From Chloroflexota bacterium (GTDB taxonomy: Bacteria > Chloroflexota > Dormibacteria > CF-121), in contig VBDZ01000017.1 of assembly GCA_005881215.1 (NCBI GenBank), forward strand, positions 1 through 47,012: a DNA stretch of 47,012 nucleotides, written 5' to 3'. Shown in pieces: positions 29,944-37,542 of this stretch (position 1 is its first letter; every line of letters starts with the position of its first letter). The notes below the pieces were generated by a model that saw only the letters and a list, made by a program, of their open reading frames with translations, was not told the origin of the DNA and ran no database searches. The translations under genes and the position numbers were made by a program.

Positions 29944-29947
<4 letters not shown>

Positions 29948-30531
29948 CAACTCGACGCCGCGTCGGCGTCCTCGCGCTCCAGGGGGATTTTCGTGAGCAC
30001 CTGGCGGCGTTGCGCGCCTGCGAGGTCGAGGGCGTTCCGGTCCGGCTCGCCGCCGACCTGGAGCCGGTCGACGCCTTGATCCTGCCAGGGGGCGAGAGCA
30101 CGACCATGGCGCGGCTGATGGAGCCTGAGCTCAAGACGGCGATCCGGGAACGGACTGCTGCGGGCATGCCGGTGATGGGGACCTGCGCCGGGATGATCCT
30201 GATGGCGCGCGACGTCCAGGATGGCCGGGCCGACCAGGAGCCGCTCAAGCTGATGGACATGACGGTGCGACGCAACGCCTATGGCCGGCAGATCGACAGT
30301 TTCGAGGCCGAGGTGGAATCGGCGGCGATCGGTGGCGCGGGCCCAGCCGTATTTATCCGGGCCCCGCAGGTGACCGAACGGGCCACCGACGTCCGCGAAC
30401 TGGCCAGCCACGCCGGCCAGCCGGTTGCGGTGAAGCAGGGAAACCGCCTGGCGCTCGCCTTCCATCCCGAGCTGACGCCCGACCGGCGCTGGCATCAATA
30501 TTTTCTTTCGTTCGACGGCGAGTCGCGATGA
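29944..30531 (+). CDS. pdxT: Pyridoxal 5'-phosphate synthase, glutaminase subunit
   Basis: Class I glutaminase delivering ammonia to Pdx[14 protein letters not shown] at the start, [14 protein letters not shown], nucleophile Cys81 in GTCAGMIL, and LAFHPELT with the catalytic His and Glu near the C-terminus. 195 residues, normal. Starts at GTG overlapping the pdxS stop, and its own TGA overlaps the next ATG by 4 bases, so the pdx genes are translationally coupled to the GNAT gene downstream. Confidence 0.97.
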
Positions 30532-31535
30532 CGGTACAGGTCCGGCCGGCGCAACTGAAGGACCTGGGCGCCATCGAGACGCTCTATCGCCAACAGATCC
30601 AGGAGGCCAAACGTCCACCCTTGAAGCGCCAGTTCGCGTCCAGCCGCCTCTGGTTCCTGCTGAATAGCACGTTTGCATCGATCCTGCCGATCACGTCCGC
30701 CGCCGACCACGTTTACGTCATGGAAGATTCGAAGCGGCGAGCGATCAACGGATTCGTGCAGGCCGAGACGGCCACTCTGGGGCCCAATGTCTGGCAGATC
30801 CTGAACCTTTGCTTGAGTCCGGAGCTCGACCGCTTCAATGACGGCACCGCCCTGCTCGATCATCTCTTCAACGAGGGCCTGAAACGGGGCGTGACCAAGT
30901 TCATCGTCCGGGTCCCGGTGGACGATCCGGTGGCGGAACTCTTTCGGGCTCGCGGGTTCACGGCGTACGCGACGGAGCATGCCTTGCTGACCGAGCGGGT
31001 CGCGGAGCGGACGACGCCCCCATTGCCCGGGTGGCGCGCCATGCGCCGCGACGACGAGCTGGGCCTATACCTCTTATATGTGGCGACCACGCCGAAGCCG
31101 GTGGCGGCCGTCGAGGCATCGAACTTCGCCGAGTGGCGCCGAAGCTTCCAGCCAGGCTCGTGGAGCGCGCGGATCCCGCGCCGGGCGGGGCAGCCACGCT
31201 TCGTGATCGAGCGGGTGCAGGTGGTCGGCTGGATGAGCCTGGTCCCGGGCGGTGGCGGCCGCCCCCACTCGCTCGGCCTGATGGCGTCCGCCCAGCCGGC
31301 CGAGCTCTGGCCGGCGCTGGTCCAACGGTCGCTCGCCTACGTCGCCCAGCACCAGCCGGGGCCGATCTGGTGCAGCCTGCGGCACTACGATGAGGTCGGC
31401 ATCCAGCTGCTGCAGCGAGAGGGGTTCGAAGTGATCGCCTCCCAGACCCTGATGGCCAGGGAGTTGCCGCTGAAAGTTCCGGCCCGGATGCGGGTAAGAA
31501 TCAAGGACAAGCGACTGGTGCCCCAATATGGCTGA
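30528..31535 (+). CDS. GNAT-fold protein (tandem acetyltransferase-like)
   Basis: A 335-residue protein starting VQVRPAQLKDLGAIETLYRQ, the classic first strand and helix of GNAT acetyltransferases. LLDHLFNEGLKRGVTKFIV and VAELFRARGFTAYATEHALL complete a first domain. A second, weaker copy appears after residue about 170, ending VGIQLLQREGFEVIASQTLM. The acetyl-CoA loop (Q/R-x-x-G-x-G/A) is not clear in either half, so catalysis is uncertain. It is embedded between pdxT and the R3H-AAA gene with 4- and 8-base overlaps, so a housekeeping function linked to that operon is likely; the substrate is unknown. Confidence 0.75.
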   Translation: MTVQVRPAQLKDLGAIETLYRQQIQEAKRPPLKRQFASSRLWFLLNSTFASILPITSAADHVYVMEDSKRRAINGFVQAETATLGPNVWQILNLCLSPELDRFNDGTALLDHLFNEGLKRGVTKFIVRVPVDDPVAELFRARGFTAYATEHALLTERVAERTTPPLPGWRAMRRDDELGLYLLYVATTPKPVAAVEASNFAEWRRSFQPGSWSARIPRRAGQPRFVIERVQVVGWMSLVPGGGGRPHSLGLMASAQPAELWPALVQRSLAYVAQHQPGPIWCSLRHYDEVGIQLLQREGFEVIASQTLMARELPLKVPARMRVRIKDKRLVPQYG

Positions 31536-33102
31536 CGCAATGCAAGAACTGAGACGATCGCGCAACGGCCTGGCCGCCGCGGATCCAGCCGAGCTCGAAC
31601 TGCTCTTCCAGGCCCTGCCCCCGCACATCAACCGCGCGGTCAAGCGGCTCGATCATCAAGGGCTGCTGCTCGAGGTCGTGCTCGATCTCGGCCGGGAGCC
31701 CGAAGCGCGTTTCCCGGACCACGAGGTGATCCTCGATGAGACCCCGGTCACCGCGGAAGACCTGGAGTTCGTGTCGACGCGGGTCGGATCGTTTGGCGAC
31801 GACAACCGGGCCGGCATCGAGCGGACCCTGCATCGGATCTCGGCTATCAGGAATCGTTCCGGACAAATCGTCGGGCTGACCTGCCGGGTGGGCCGGGCGA
31901 TCACCGGCACCATCGACATCATCAAGGACATGGTGATCGGGGGCAAGAGCATCCTCCTGCTCGGCCGCCCGGGGATCGGGAAGACCACGATGCTCCGCGA
32001 ATGTGCCCGGGTGCTGGCTGACGAGATGAAAAAGCGGGTGGTGATCGTCGACACCTCCAATGAGATCGGGGGTGACGGCGACATCCCTCACCCGGGGATC
32101 GGGCGCTCGCGGCGGATGCAGGTCCGTACCCCGTCGTTGCAGCATTCCGTGATGATCGAAGCGGTCGAGAACCACATGCCGCAGGTGATCGTGATCGACG
32201 AGATCGGTACGGAGTTGGAGGCCGTCGCGGCGCGTACCATCGCCGAGCGCGGTGTCCAGCTGGTCGCCACCGCCCATGGGAACTCACTCGAGAACCTTCT
32301 CGTCAATCCGACGCTGAACGATTTGCTGGGCGGCATCCAGACGGTCACGCTGTCCGACGAAGAGGCGCGCCGCCGTGGGACGCAGAAGTCGGTGCTCGAG
32401 CGCAAGTCGCCGCCCACGTTTGATGTCCTCGTTGAGATTCACGATCGCGATCGGCTGGCCGTCCACCAGCCGCTGGCGGAAGTCGTCGACGCGGCGTTGC
32501 GGGGGACGCTCAAGCCGCCGCAGATGCGGATCCGCGGGGCGGACGGCGCCATCGTGGCGCGGATCGCCGAGACCACGCCAGTGCCGATGCGCACGGCCGC
32601 CGTGCGCGAGCCACTGGAAGCGCCGCGCTCGCGCAGTCTGCACGAGACGGTGTCCGTCTTTCCGTATGGCGTCAGCCGCAACTACCTGGAGCAGGCCATC
32701 AGCGAGCTGCACGTGCCGATCCGGGTTCAGAACCATATCGAGGAAGCCGACCTGATCGTCACGTTGAAGAATTACTACCGGCGGAAGGACTCCCCCTTGA
32801 AAGAAGCCGAGGCGGACGGGATCCCGATCCAGGTCTTGAAAAGCAACACCATCACGCAGATCAAGAACGCCCTGGGCCGGATGTACCAGCTGGACACGCC
32901 CGACCCGACCGAGTCAGCCCTGCAGGAAACGCTGGAGGGGATCAGCCGCGCCAAGGCGACGAGTTCGATGGTGGAGCTGTCTCCCCAGAACGCGTACGTC
33001 CGCCGGCTGCAGCACCAGCTGGTCGAGCGCCACGAGCTGACCGCGCGCAGCACCGGGAAGGAGCCCAACCGGCGGCTGCGGATCTATACCACCGCGGATT
33101 GA
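31528..33102 (+). CDS. AAA ATPase with R3H domain (Ycf45/SpoIIIAA-like)
   Basis: A 524-residue nucleic-acid-binding ATPase. An N-terminal domain (about 1-130) precedes the P-loop module: Walker A LLGRPGIGKTTML near residues 144-156, Walker B QVIVIDEIGTELEA near 214-227, and AERGVQLVATAHGNSLEN. A middle domain, VSVFPYGVSRNYLEQAI and DLIVTLKNYYRRKD, is typical of Ycf45 homologues in cyanobacteria and Chloroflexi. The C-terminus NAYVRRLQHQLVERHEL with EPNRRLRIY is an R3H domain, which binds single-stranded nucleic acid. The precise role is unknown in the family. The start overlaps the GNAT gene by 8 bases. Confidence 0.9.
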   Translation: MADAMQELRRSRNGLAAADPAELELLFQALPPHINRAVKRLDHQGLLLEVVLDLGREPEARFPDHEVILDETPVTAEDLEFVSTRVGSFGDDNRAGIERTLHRISAIRNRSGQIVGLTCRVGRAITGTIDIIKDMVIGGKSILLLGRPGIGKTTMLRECARVLADEMKKRVVIVDTSNEIGGDGDIPHPGIGRSRRMQVRTPSLQHSVMIEAVENHMPQVIVIDEIGTELEAVAARTIAERGVQLVATAHGNSLENLLVNPTLNDLLGGIQTVTLSDEEARRRGTQKSVLERKSPPTFDVLVEIHDRDRLAVHQPLAEVVDAALRGTLKPPQMRIRGADGAIVARIAETTPVPMRTAAVREPLEAPRSRSLHETVSVFPYGVSRNYLEQAISELHVPIRVQNHIEEADLIVTLKNYYRRKDSPLKEAEADGIPIQVLKSNTITQIKNALGRMYQLDTPDPTESALQETLEGISRAKATSSMVELSPQNAYVRRLQHQLVERHELTARSTGKEPNRRLRIYTTAD

Positions 33103-33108
33103 AGTCGC

Positions 33109-33114
33109 TATAGT
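33109..33114 (+). promoter_or_regulatory. Candidate -10 before tmk
   Basis: TATAGT lies 13 bases before the tmk ATG, in the only non-overlapping junction of this part of the operon. It may be an internal promoter for tmk-darA with a very short leader. Confidence 0.35.
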
Positions 33115-33127
33115 TCAGCCGACCAAG

Positions 33128-33799
33128 ATGCAAACCGCGGGGAAGCCAGGCGGGTTCTTCATCACCTTCGAGGGTCCGGAGGGGGGCGGCAAGTCAACCC
33201 AGGTTCATCGCCTCGCCGCCGCGTTGGCGGACCAGAGATACAGCGTCTGGACCACTCGCGAGCCGGGTGGCACCAGGGTGGGGGAGATGATCCGCCCCAT
33301 CCTGCTCGGCCGGGGGCAGGCACCGATGACCCCGTGGTCGGAGGCCCTGCTGTTCACCGCCGCCCGGGCGCAGCATGTCGTGGAAGTCATCCGTCCGAGG
33401 CTGGAACGCGGGGAGATCGTGCTCTGTGATCGCTACACGGATTCGACCATGGCCTATCAGGGCTACGGCCGCGGACTGGACCTGGAGACGTTGCGCCGGT
33501 TGCAGTCGGAGGCGACCGGCGGGCTTCAGCCGGACCTCACCCTCTTGCTCAATCTGCCGGTCGAGACGGGATTGTCCAGGATCCCTCGCCTGGCGCGGGA
33601 TCGGCTCGATCGCGAGACCGCGGCATTTCACCAGCGGGTCCGCGCCGGATACCAGGAGATGGCGGCCGCGGATCCCAGGCGCTGGCGCGAAGTGGATGCG
33701 GCGGCCGCTGAAGACCAGGTAGCGAAAGACATATTTCGCCTGGTGAGCGAAGGGCTTCAGCAGGCGGGCGTCCGACCGGTCCAGCGGCGCTCTGCATGA
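33128..33799 (+). CDS. tmk: Thymidylate kinase
   Basis: Phosphorylates dTMP to dTDP for DNA synthesis. P-loop FEGPEGGGKSTQ near residues 13-24, TTREPGGTRVGEMIR (dTMP-binding DRX/EPGG region), and LCDRYTDSTMAYQGYGRGLD with the DRY-like motif. 223 residues. Lid residues around IPRLARDRLDRE are present. ATG at 33128. The end overlaps darA by 4 bases (ATGA), an arrangement conserved in Firmicutes and consistent with real co-regulation. Confidence 0.96.
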   Translation: MQTAGKPGGFFITFEGPEGGGKSTQVHRLAAALADQRYSVWTTREPGGTRVGEMIRPILLGRGQAPMTPWSEALLFTAARAQHVVEVIRPRLERGEIVLCDRYTDSTMAYQGYGRGLDLETLRRLQSEATGGLQPDLTLLLNLPVETGLSRIPRLARDRLDRETAAFHQRVRAGYQEMAAADPRRWREVDAAAAEDQVAKDIFRLVSEGLQQAGVRPVQRRSA

Positions 33800-34125
33800 A
33801 GCTGCTGATCGCCGTGGTCCACAGCGAGGACGCCTCATCGACCATGGACGCGCTGAATGATCGTGGCATCTCGGTCACGAAGTTCGCCAGCTCGGGCGGG
33901 TTTCTTCAACACAAGAACGTCACCCTGATGTCCGGGATCGACGACGATCGCATCGAGGAGGTGCTCGGGCTGATCAAGGAGAATTGCCGGACCCGCAGTG
34001 AGTTCATGAATCCAATGCCGCCGCTGGTCGAACCCGGGGATTTCTTCGTTCCGTATCCGGTCGAGGTCCAGGTGGGAGGCGCGACCGTTTTCATCGTCAA
34101 CGTCGACCGCTTCGAGAAACTCTAG
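33796..34125 (+). CDS. darA: Cyclic di-AMP receptor (DarA/PstA family)
   Basis: PII-like trimeric protein that binds c-di-AMP. MKLLIAVVHSEDASSTMDAL, SVTKFASSGGFLQHKNVTLMSGID and PYPVEVQVGGATVFIVNVDRFE match the DUF970/DarA family across its full length (109 residues). The Gly-Phe-Leu loop and Asn-Val-Thr stretch form the nucleotide pocket. It has the characteristic position right after tmk. Its presence implies c-di-AMP signalling in this organism; no diadenylate cyclase is in the window. A small hairpin (34129-34144) follows the stop. Confidence 0.92.
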   Translation: MKLLIAVVHSEDASSTMDALNDRGISVTKFASSGGFLQHKNVTLMSGIDDDRIEEVLGLIKENCRTRSEFMNPMPPLVEPGDFFVPYPVEVQVGGATVFIVNVDRFEKL

Positions 34126-34128
34126 GAT

Positions 34129-34144
34129 CAGGCGCGACCGCCTG
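34129..34144 (+). terminator. Small hairpin after darA
   Basis: CAGGCG and CGCCTG are perfect 6-base arms around CGAC, 3 bases after the stop. There is no T tract. It could attenuate read-through into the DUF554 gene or stabilise the 3' end. Confidence 0.3.
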
Positions 34145-34167
34145 GGTGTCGCCCTGCAACCACGATC

Positions 34168-34875
34168 GTGATTCCCGGACTTGGGACGGTGCTCAACACC
34201 GGGACGGTCATCGTCGGGGCGACGGTCGGCGTCACGCTCGGCCGGGTCATCCCGGAGAGCCTGCAGCGCACCATCCGGGTGGCGATCGGCCTGTTCGTGG
34301 CCGTGATCGGGATCCAGATGGCGCTGAAGACCCACAATCCCCTCGTCTTGCTGGTCAGTGTGCTCGCGGGGGTCGTCGTTGGCGAGCTGCTCCGGTTGGA
34401 TGCTGGGGTGCAGGCGATCGGAACCTGGGCCGAACGCCGCCTCAGTCACGGCGGCCAGCCCGGCCGCGTCAGCCTGGCCTTTATTACGACCAGCTTGATC
34501 TTCTGCGTGGGGCCATTGACGGTGCTCGGATCCTTCCTCGATGGCACGAAAGGCGACATCACGTTGCTGGCCATCAAATCGACACTGGACGGCGTTACGT
34601 CGATTGTGTTCGCCGCTACCCTCGGCTGGGGCGTCTTTCTCTCGGCTGCCAGCGTCTTTTTGGTCCAGGGGAGCCTGACTCTGGTCGCCTTCCTGATCCA
34701 CGCGGGTCTTTCAGACCTGCAGACGACTGAGCTGACGGCGGCCGGCGGAATCGCGGTGCTGGGCATCGCGCTCGGCCTGCTGGAATTAAAAACAATCAAA
34801 GTCGCCAACTTTCTGCCGGCGCTGGTGGTCGCGCCCCTGCTGGCCGGGATTTTGCACGCCGTCGGCCTGTTGTGA
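34168..34875 (+). CDS. DUF554 (YqgA-like) membrane protein
   Basis: A 235-residue protein with about six to seven helices. LGTVLNTGTVIVGATVGVTL at the start and CVGPLTVLGSFLDG followed by ITLLAIKSTLDGVTSIVFAA are diagnostic of DUF554. Homologues are predicted transporters of unknown substrate. GTG start 42 bases after darA. The TGA overlaps the next gene's GTG, so both membrane proteins are coupled. Confidence 0.9.
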   Translation: MIPGLGTVLNTGTVIVGATVGVTLGRVIPESLQRTIRVAIGLFVAVIGIQMALKTHNPLVLLVSVLAGVVVGELLRLDAGVQAIGTWAERRLSHGGQPGRVSLAFITTSLIFCVGPLTVLGSFLDGTKGDITLLAIKSTLDGVTSIVFAATLGWGVFLSAASVFLVQGSLTLVAFLIHAGLSDLQTTELTAAGGIAVLGIALGLLELKTIKVANFLPALVVAPLLAGILHAVGLL

Positions 34876-35339
34876 CGGCTAGACTTAGCCCGGCGTTCAT
34901 GGCGAGCTCTCAGGCGGGCGGCGGACGACGGGTGGACTGGTTCGCCGCAGGATTGGGCCTGGTTCTCGCGGTCGTGGTTCAGCTGGTCGGTGGCACGGTG
35001 CTGTTCGGCGGCCATCGGGGCGCGGTCGTCTCCGAGGGTCTGTTGACCTTCGTCGCGCTGCTGGCCGGCGGGTTGCTCGCCGGCTACATCGGTCCGGTCG
35101 CCGGAGCGGCCTGGAATGGGGTCATCGTGGCGGTTGGCTTCATCGTGGTCGAGGAGTTGGCGGGGGCGCTGGGACCGGTCGGCCCGCTGGGGTCCGCGGG
35201 ATTGGACACGGTGGGGCTGGTAGTCGATGATGTGCTGGTCCTCAGCGGTGGCACGATCGGGGGGTTGGCGGCCGGCGCCATTCGGCGGCGCGCCATACGA
35301 ACGTTGAGCATCGGAACCGGATCATCGAAAAGGAAGTAA
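34872..35339 (+). CDS. Small unknown membrane protein
   Basis: A 155-residue protein with about four hydrophobic segments: WFAAGLGLVLAVVVQLVGG, LLTFVALLAGGLLAGYIG, AAWNGVIVAVGFIVVEEL and LVLSGGTIGGLAAGAI. The tail is basic. It looks like a DUF5518-type membrane protein, but this is uncertain. GTG at 34872 overlaps the DUF554 stop; ATG 34899 is an alternative. It ends 5 bases before moxR, so it is probably in the same transcript. Confidence 0.7.
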   Translation: MTARLSPAFMASSQAGGGRRVDWFAAGLGLVLAVVVQLVGGTVLFGGHRGAVVSEGLLTFVALLAGGLLAGYIGPVAGAAWNGVIVAVGFIVVEELAGALGPVGPLGSAGLDTVGLVVDDVLVLSGGTIGGLAAGAIRRRAIRTLSIGTGSSKRK

Positions 35340-35344
35340 CAAGG

Positions 35345-36331
35345 ATGCAGATGGAGAACGGGTCGGTCGAGGCGCTGGGTTCGCAAATCGTCGAGAACGT
35401 CAGTCGGGTGCTGGTCGGCAAGGAAGCGGAGATCGAGCTCTGCGTGATCGCGCTGCTGAGCCGCGGCCACATCCTGATCGAGGACGTGCCCGGCGTGGGC
35501 AAGACCATGCTGGCCAAGTCGCTGGCGCGCTCGCTCGGCTGCTCCTTCGAGCGTCTGCAGTTCACTCCCGACCTGCTGCCCTCGGACGTCACCGGGGTCA
35601 ATATCTATAGTCCGTCGACCCAGCAGTTCGAATTTCGACAGGGACCGATCTTCACCCAGATCCTGCTCGCCGACGAGATCAATCGGGCGACCCCCAAGAC
35701 GCAATCGGCGCTGCTGGAGGCGATGGAAGAACGGCAGGTCACTGTGGACGGCACCACCTACCCGCTCACCCTTCCATTTCAGGTCCTGGCCACCCAGAAC
35801 CCGGTGGAGTTTGCCGGCACCTTCCCGCTCCCCGAGGCGCAGGTGGACCGCTTCCTGATGCGGGTCAACCTGGGTTACCTGGACGTCGCCCACGAGGTCA
35901 AGGTGCTCGATCGCTTCCAGCGCGATTCGCCGATCGAGCAGCTCGAGCCGGTGGCTTCGGCCGAGCAAGTGCTGGCCGCCCAGCGGGCCGTGCAGGAGAT
36001 CTACGTCGACGAGCAGCTCAAGGAGTACATCGCCCGCGTCACCCATCGCACCCGCTCCCACGTCGACATCGGGCTGGGTGCGAGCTCGCGCGGGTCGCTC
36101 GGCCTCTTCAGGACATCGCAGGCCCGCGCCGCCATCGAGGGACGCGACTTCGTTACCCCGGACGATGTCAAAGCGCTGGCCCAGACCGTGCTCGCCCACC
36201 GGTTGACCCTGAAAGCCAACGCCGAGCTGCGCGGCCTGACCCCGGCCAAAGTGCTGAGCCAGATCCTGGAGACCGAACCCGTGCCGCCTCCCAACGTCGT
36301 GTCGCGCTTCGGGCGTCGGGTGGCGAGCTAG
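35345..36331 (+). CDS. MoxR-family AAA+ ATPase
   Basis: Chaperone-like AAA+ ATPase of 328 residues. Walker A EDVPGVGKTMLAKSLA near residues 46-61, Walker B ILLADEINRATPKTQSALLE, sensor 1 LATQNPVEFAGTFPLPEAQ, and sensor 2 near the C-terminal GASSRGSLGLFRTSQARA. MoxR proteins help assemble or activate partners with VWA domains. It sits directly ahead of a DUF58 gene and a transglutaminase, a conserved trio. ATG 35345 follows an AGGAAGTAACAAGG stretch. Confidence 0.95.
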   Translation: MQMENGSVEALGSQIVENVSRVLVGKEAEIELCVIALLSRGHILIEDVPGVGKTMLAKSLARSLGCSFERLQFTPDLLPSDVTGVNIYSPSTQQFEFRQGPIFTQILLADEINRATPKTQSALLEAMEERQVTVDGTTYPLTLPFQVLATQNPVEFAGTFPLPEAQVDRFLMRVNLGYLDVAHEVKVLDRFQRDSPIEQLEPVASAEQVLAAQRAVQEIYVDEQLKEYIARVTHRTRSHVDIGLGASSRGSLGLFRTSQARAAIEGRDFVTPDDVKALAQTVLAHRLTLKANAELRGLTPAKVLSQILETEPVPPPNVVSRFGRRVAS

Positions 36332-36342
36332 CGGGGCAACCC

Positions 36343-37542
36343 ATGCGCCTGCCGCGCCTGCCCCTGGTCACCGCGCTGGCGTTGCTGTTTTTCTTCGCGT
36401 ACATCACCGGCATCCGGCTGGCCTACAGCCTGCTCTACGCCCTCGTGCTGCTATTCGCGGTCAGCTACCTGTGGAGCCGCCTCTCCAGTGACAACCTCGA
36501 AGTGGTGCGGTCCAGTCCCGAGGGCCAGTTCCAGGTCGGCGATCCATTCGAAGAACACTTCACCATCCGGAACCGGTCCTGGATCCCGGTGCCGCTGATC
36601 GAGCTGACGGATTTCTCGAATCTGCCCGGCTACAACCCGGGACGCGTCTTCAGCCTGAAGGGGCGGCGGACCCGTCGCTGGACGTCGCGAGGGCAGTTCA
36701 AGCAACGCGGGCTGTTCACCTTCGGCCCGGTCGAGCTGCGCTACGGCGACCCCTTTGGGCTCTTCGCTCGGACGCTGCGAGTCGCCGGCAGCCAGTCGGT
36801 CGTGGTGTACCCCGTAATCCGCTCGGTCGGCGCGCTGGACGCCCTGGCGCCCAGCACCGCAGGCGACGAACAGCCACGCGGGCGGGTGCTCGACATCCCT
36901 CCCAACGCCACCACCATCCGCGAGTACGTGCCGACTGACAGTGTCAAACGCATCCACTGGGCTTCGTCCGCCCGGCTGGCGCGATTGATGAGTCGCAGCT
37001 TTGAAACCCGCGAGGGCGGCGACGCGTGGATCGTGCTCGATCTGGAGGCCTCCGTCCACGCCGGGGAGGCGCCCGATTCCACGCTCGAGTACGCCATGAG
37101 CATGGCCGCCTCGCTGACCGACTCGGCGCTGCGTCGTGGCAGTGCCATCGGCCTGGTGAGCAACGACAGCCAGTTGAGCGTGATCGAGGCCGCCCGCGGT
37201 GACCAGCAGCGCAAGAAACTCTTCGAGCACTTCACCCTGGCCCAGGCCGACGGCACCGTGTCCCTGGCGAACTTGCTGACGTCGCAGCGCCAGCAATGGC
37301 AGCACCGGGGCGGCTTGATCGTGATCACGCCCTCGGGGGACGAGCACTGGCTCGAGGCGCTGCTCGATCTCGGGGTGCGCGGGCATCGCAGCCTGGTCAT
37401 CTATCTCGACCCGCGTGGCTTCGGTGGGAGCCAGCCATCGCTGGCCGCCGCCGGACGCTGGCGGCAGGCGGTGAACTGGTGGATGGTGCGCGGACCCGAC
37501 GACCTGGAACCTGCGACGGAGCGGCGGCTTGCCGCAGTTTAA
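36343..37542 (+). CDS. DUF58 (VWA-like) membrane-associated protein
   Basis: A 399-residue protein. Two N-terminal helices (LVTALALLFFFAYIT, SLLYALVLLFAVSYLW) anchor a DUF58 body: FKQRGLFTFGPVELRYGDPF, IREYVPTDSVKRIHWASSAR and GDAWIVLDLEASVHAGE, the last corresponding to a von Willebrand A-like fold with a degenerate metal site. It is the probable substrate of the upstream MoxR ATPase. The last 14 bases overlap the transglutaminase gene. Confidence 0.93.
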   Translation: MRLPRLPLVTALALLFFFAYITGIRLAYSLLYALVLLFAVSYLWSRLSSDNLEVVRSSPEGQFQVGDPFEEHFTIRNRSWIPVPLIELTDFSNLPGYNPGRVFSLKGRRTRRWTSRGQFKQRGLFTFGPVELRYGDPFGLFARTLRVAGSQSVVVYPVIRSVGALDALAPSTAGDEQPRGRVLDIPPNATTIREYVPTDSVKRIHWASSARLARLMSRSFETREGGDAWIVLDLEASVHAGEAPDSTLEYAMSMAASLTDSALRRGSAIGLVSNDSQLSVIEAARGDQQRKKLFEHFTLAQADGTVSLANLLTSQRQQWQHRGGLIVITPSGDEHWLEALLDLGVRGHRSLVIYLDPRGFGGSQPSLAAAGRWRQAVNWWMVRGPDDLEPATERRLAAV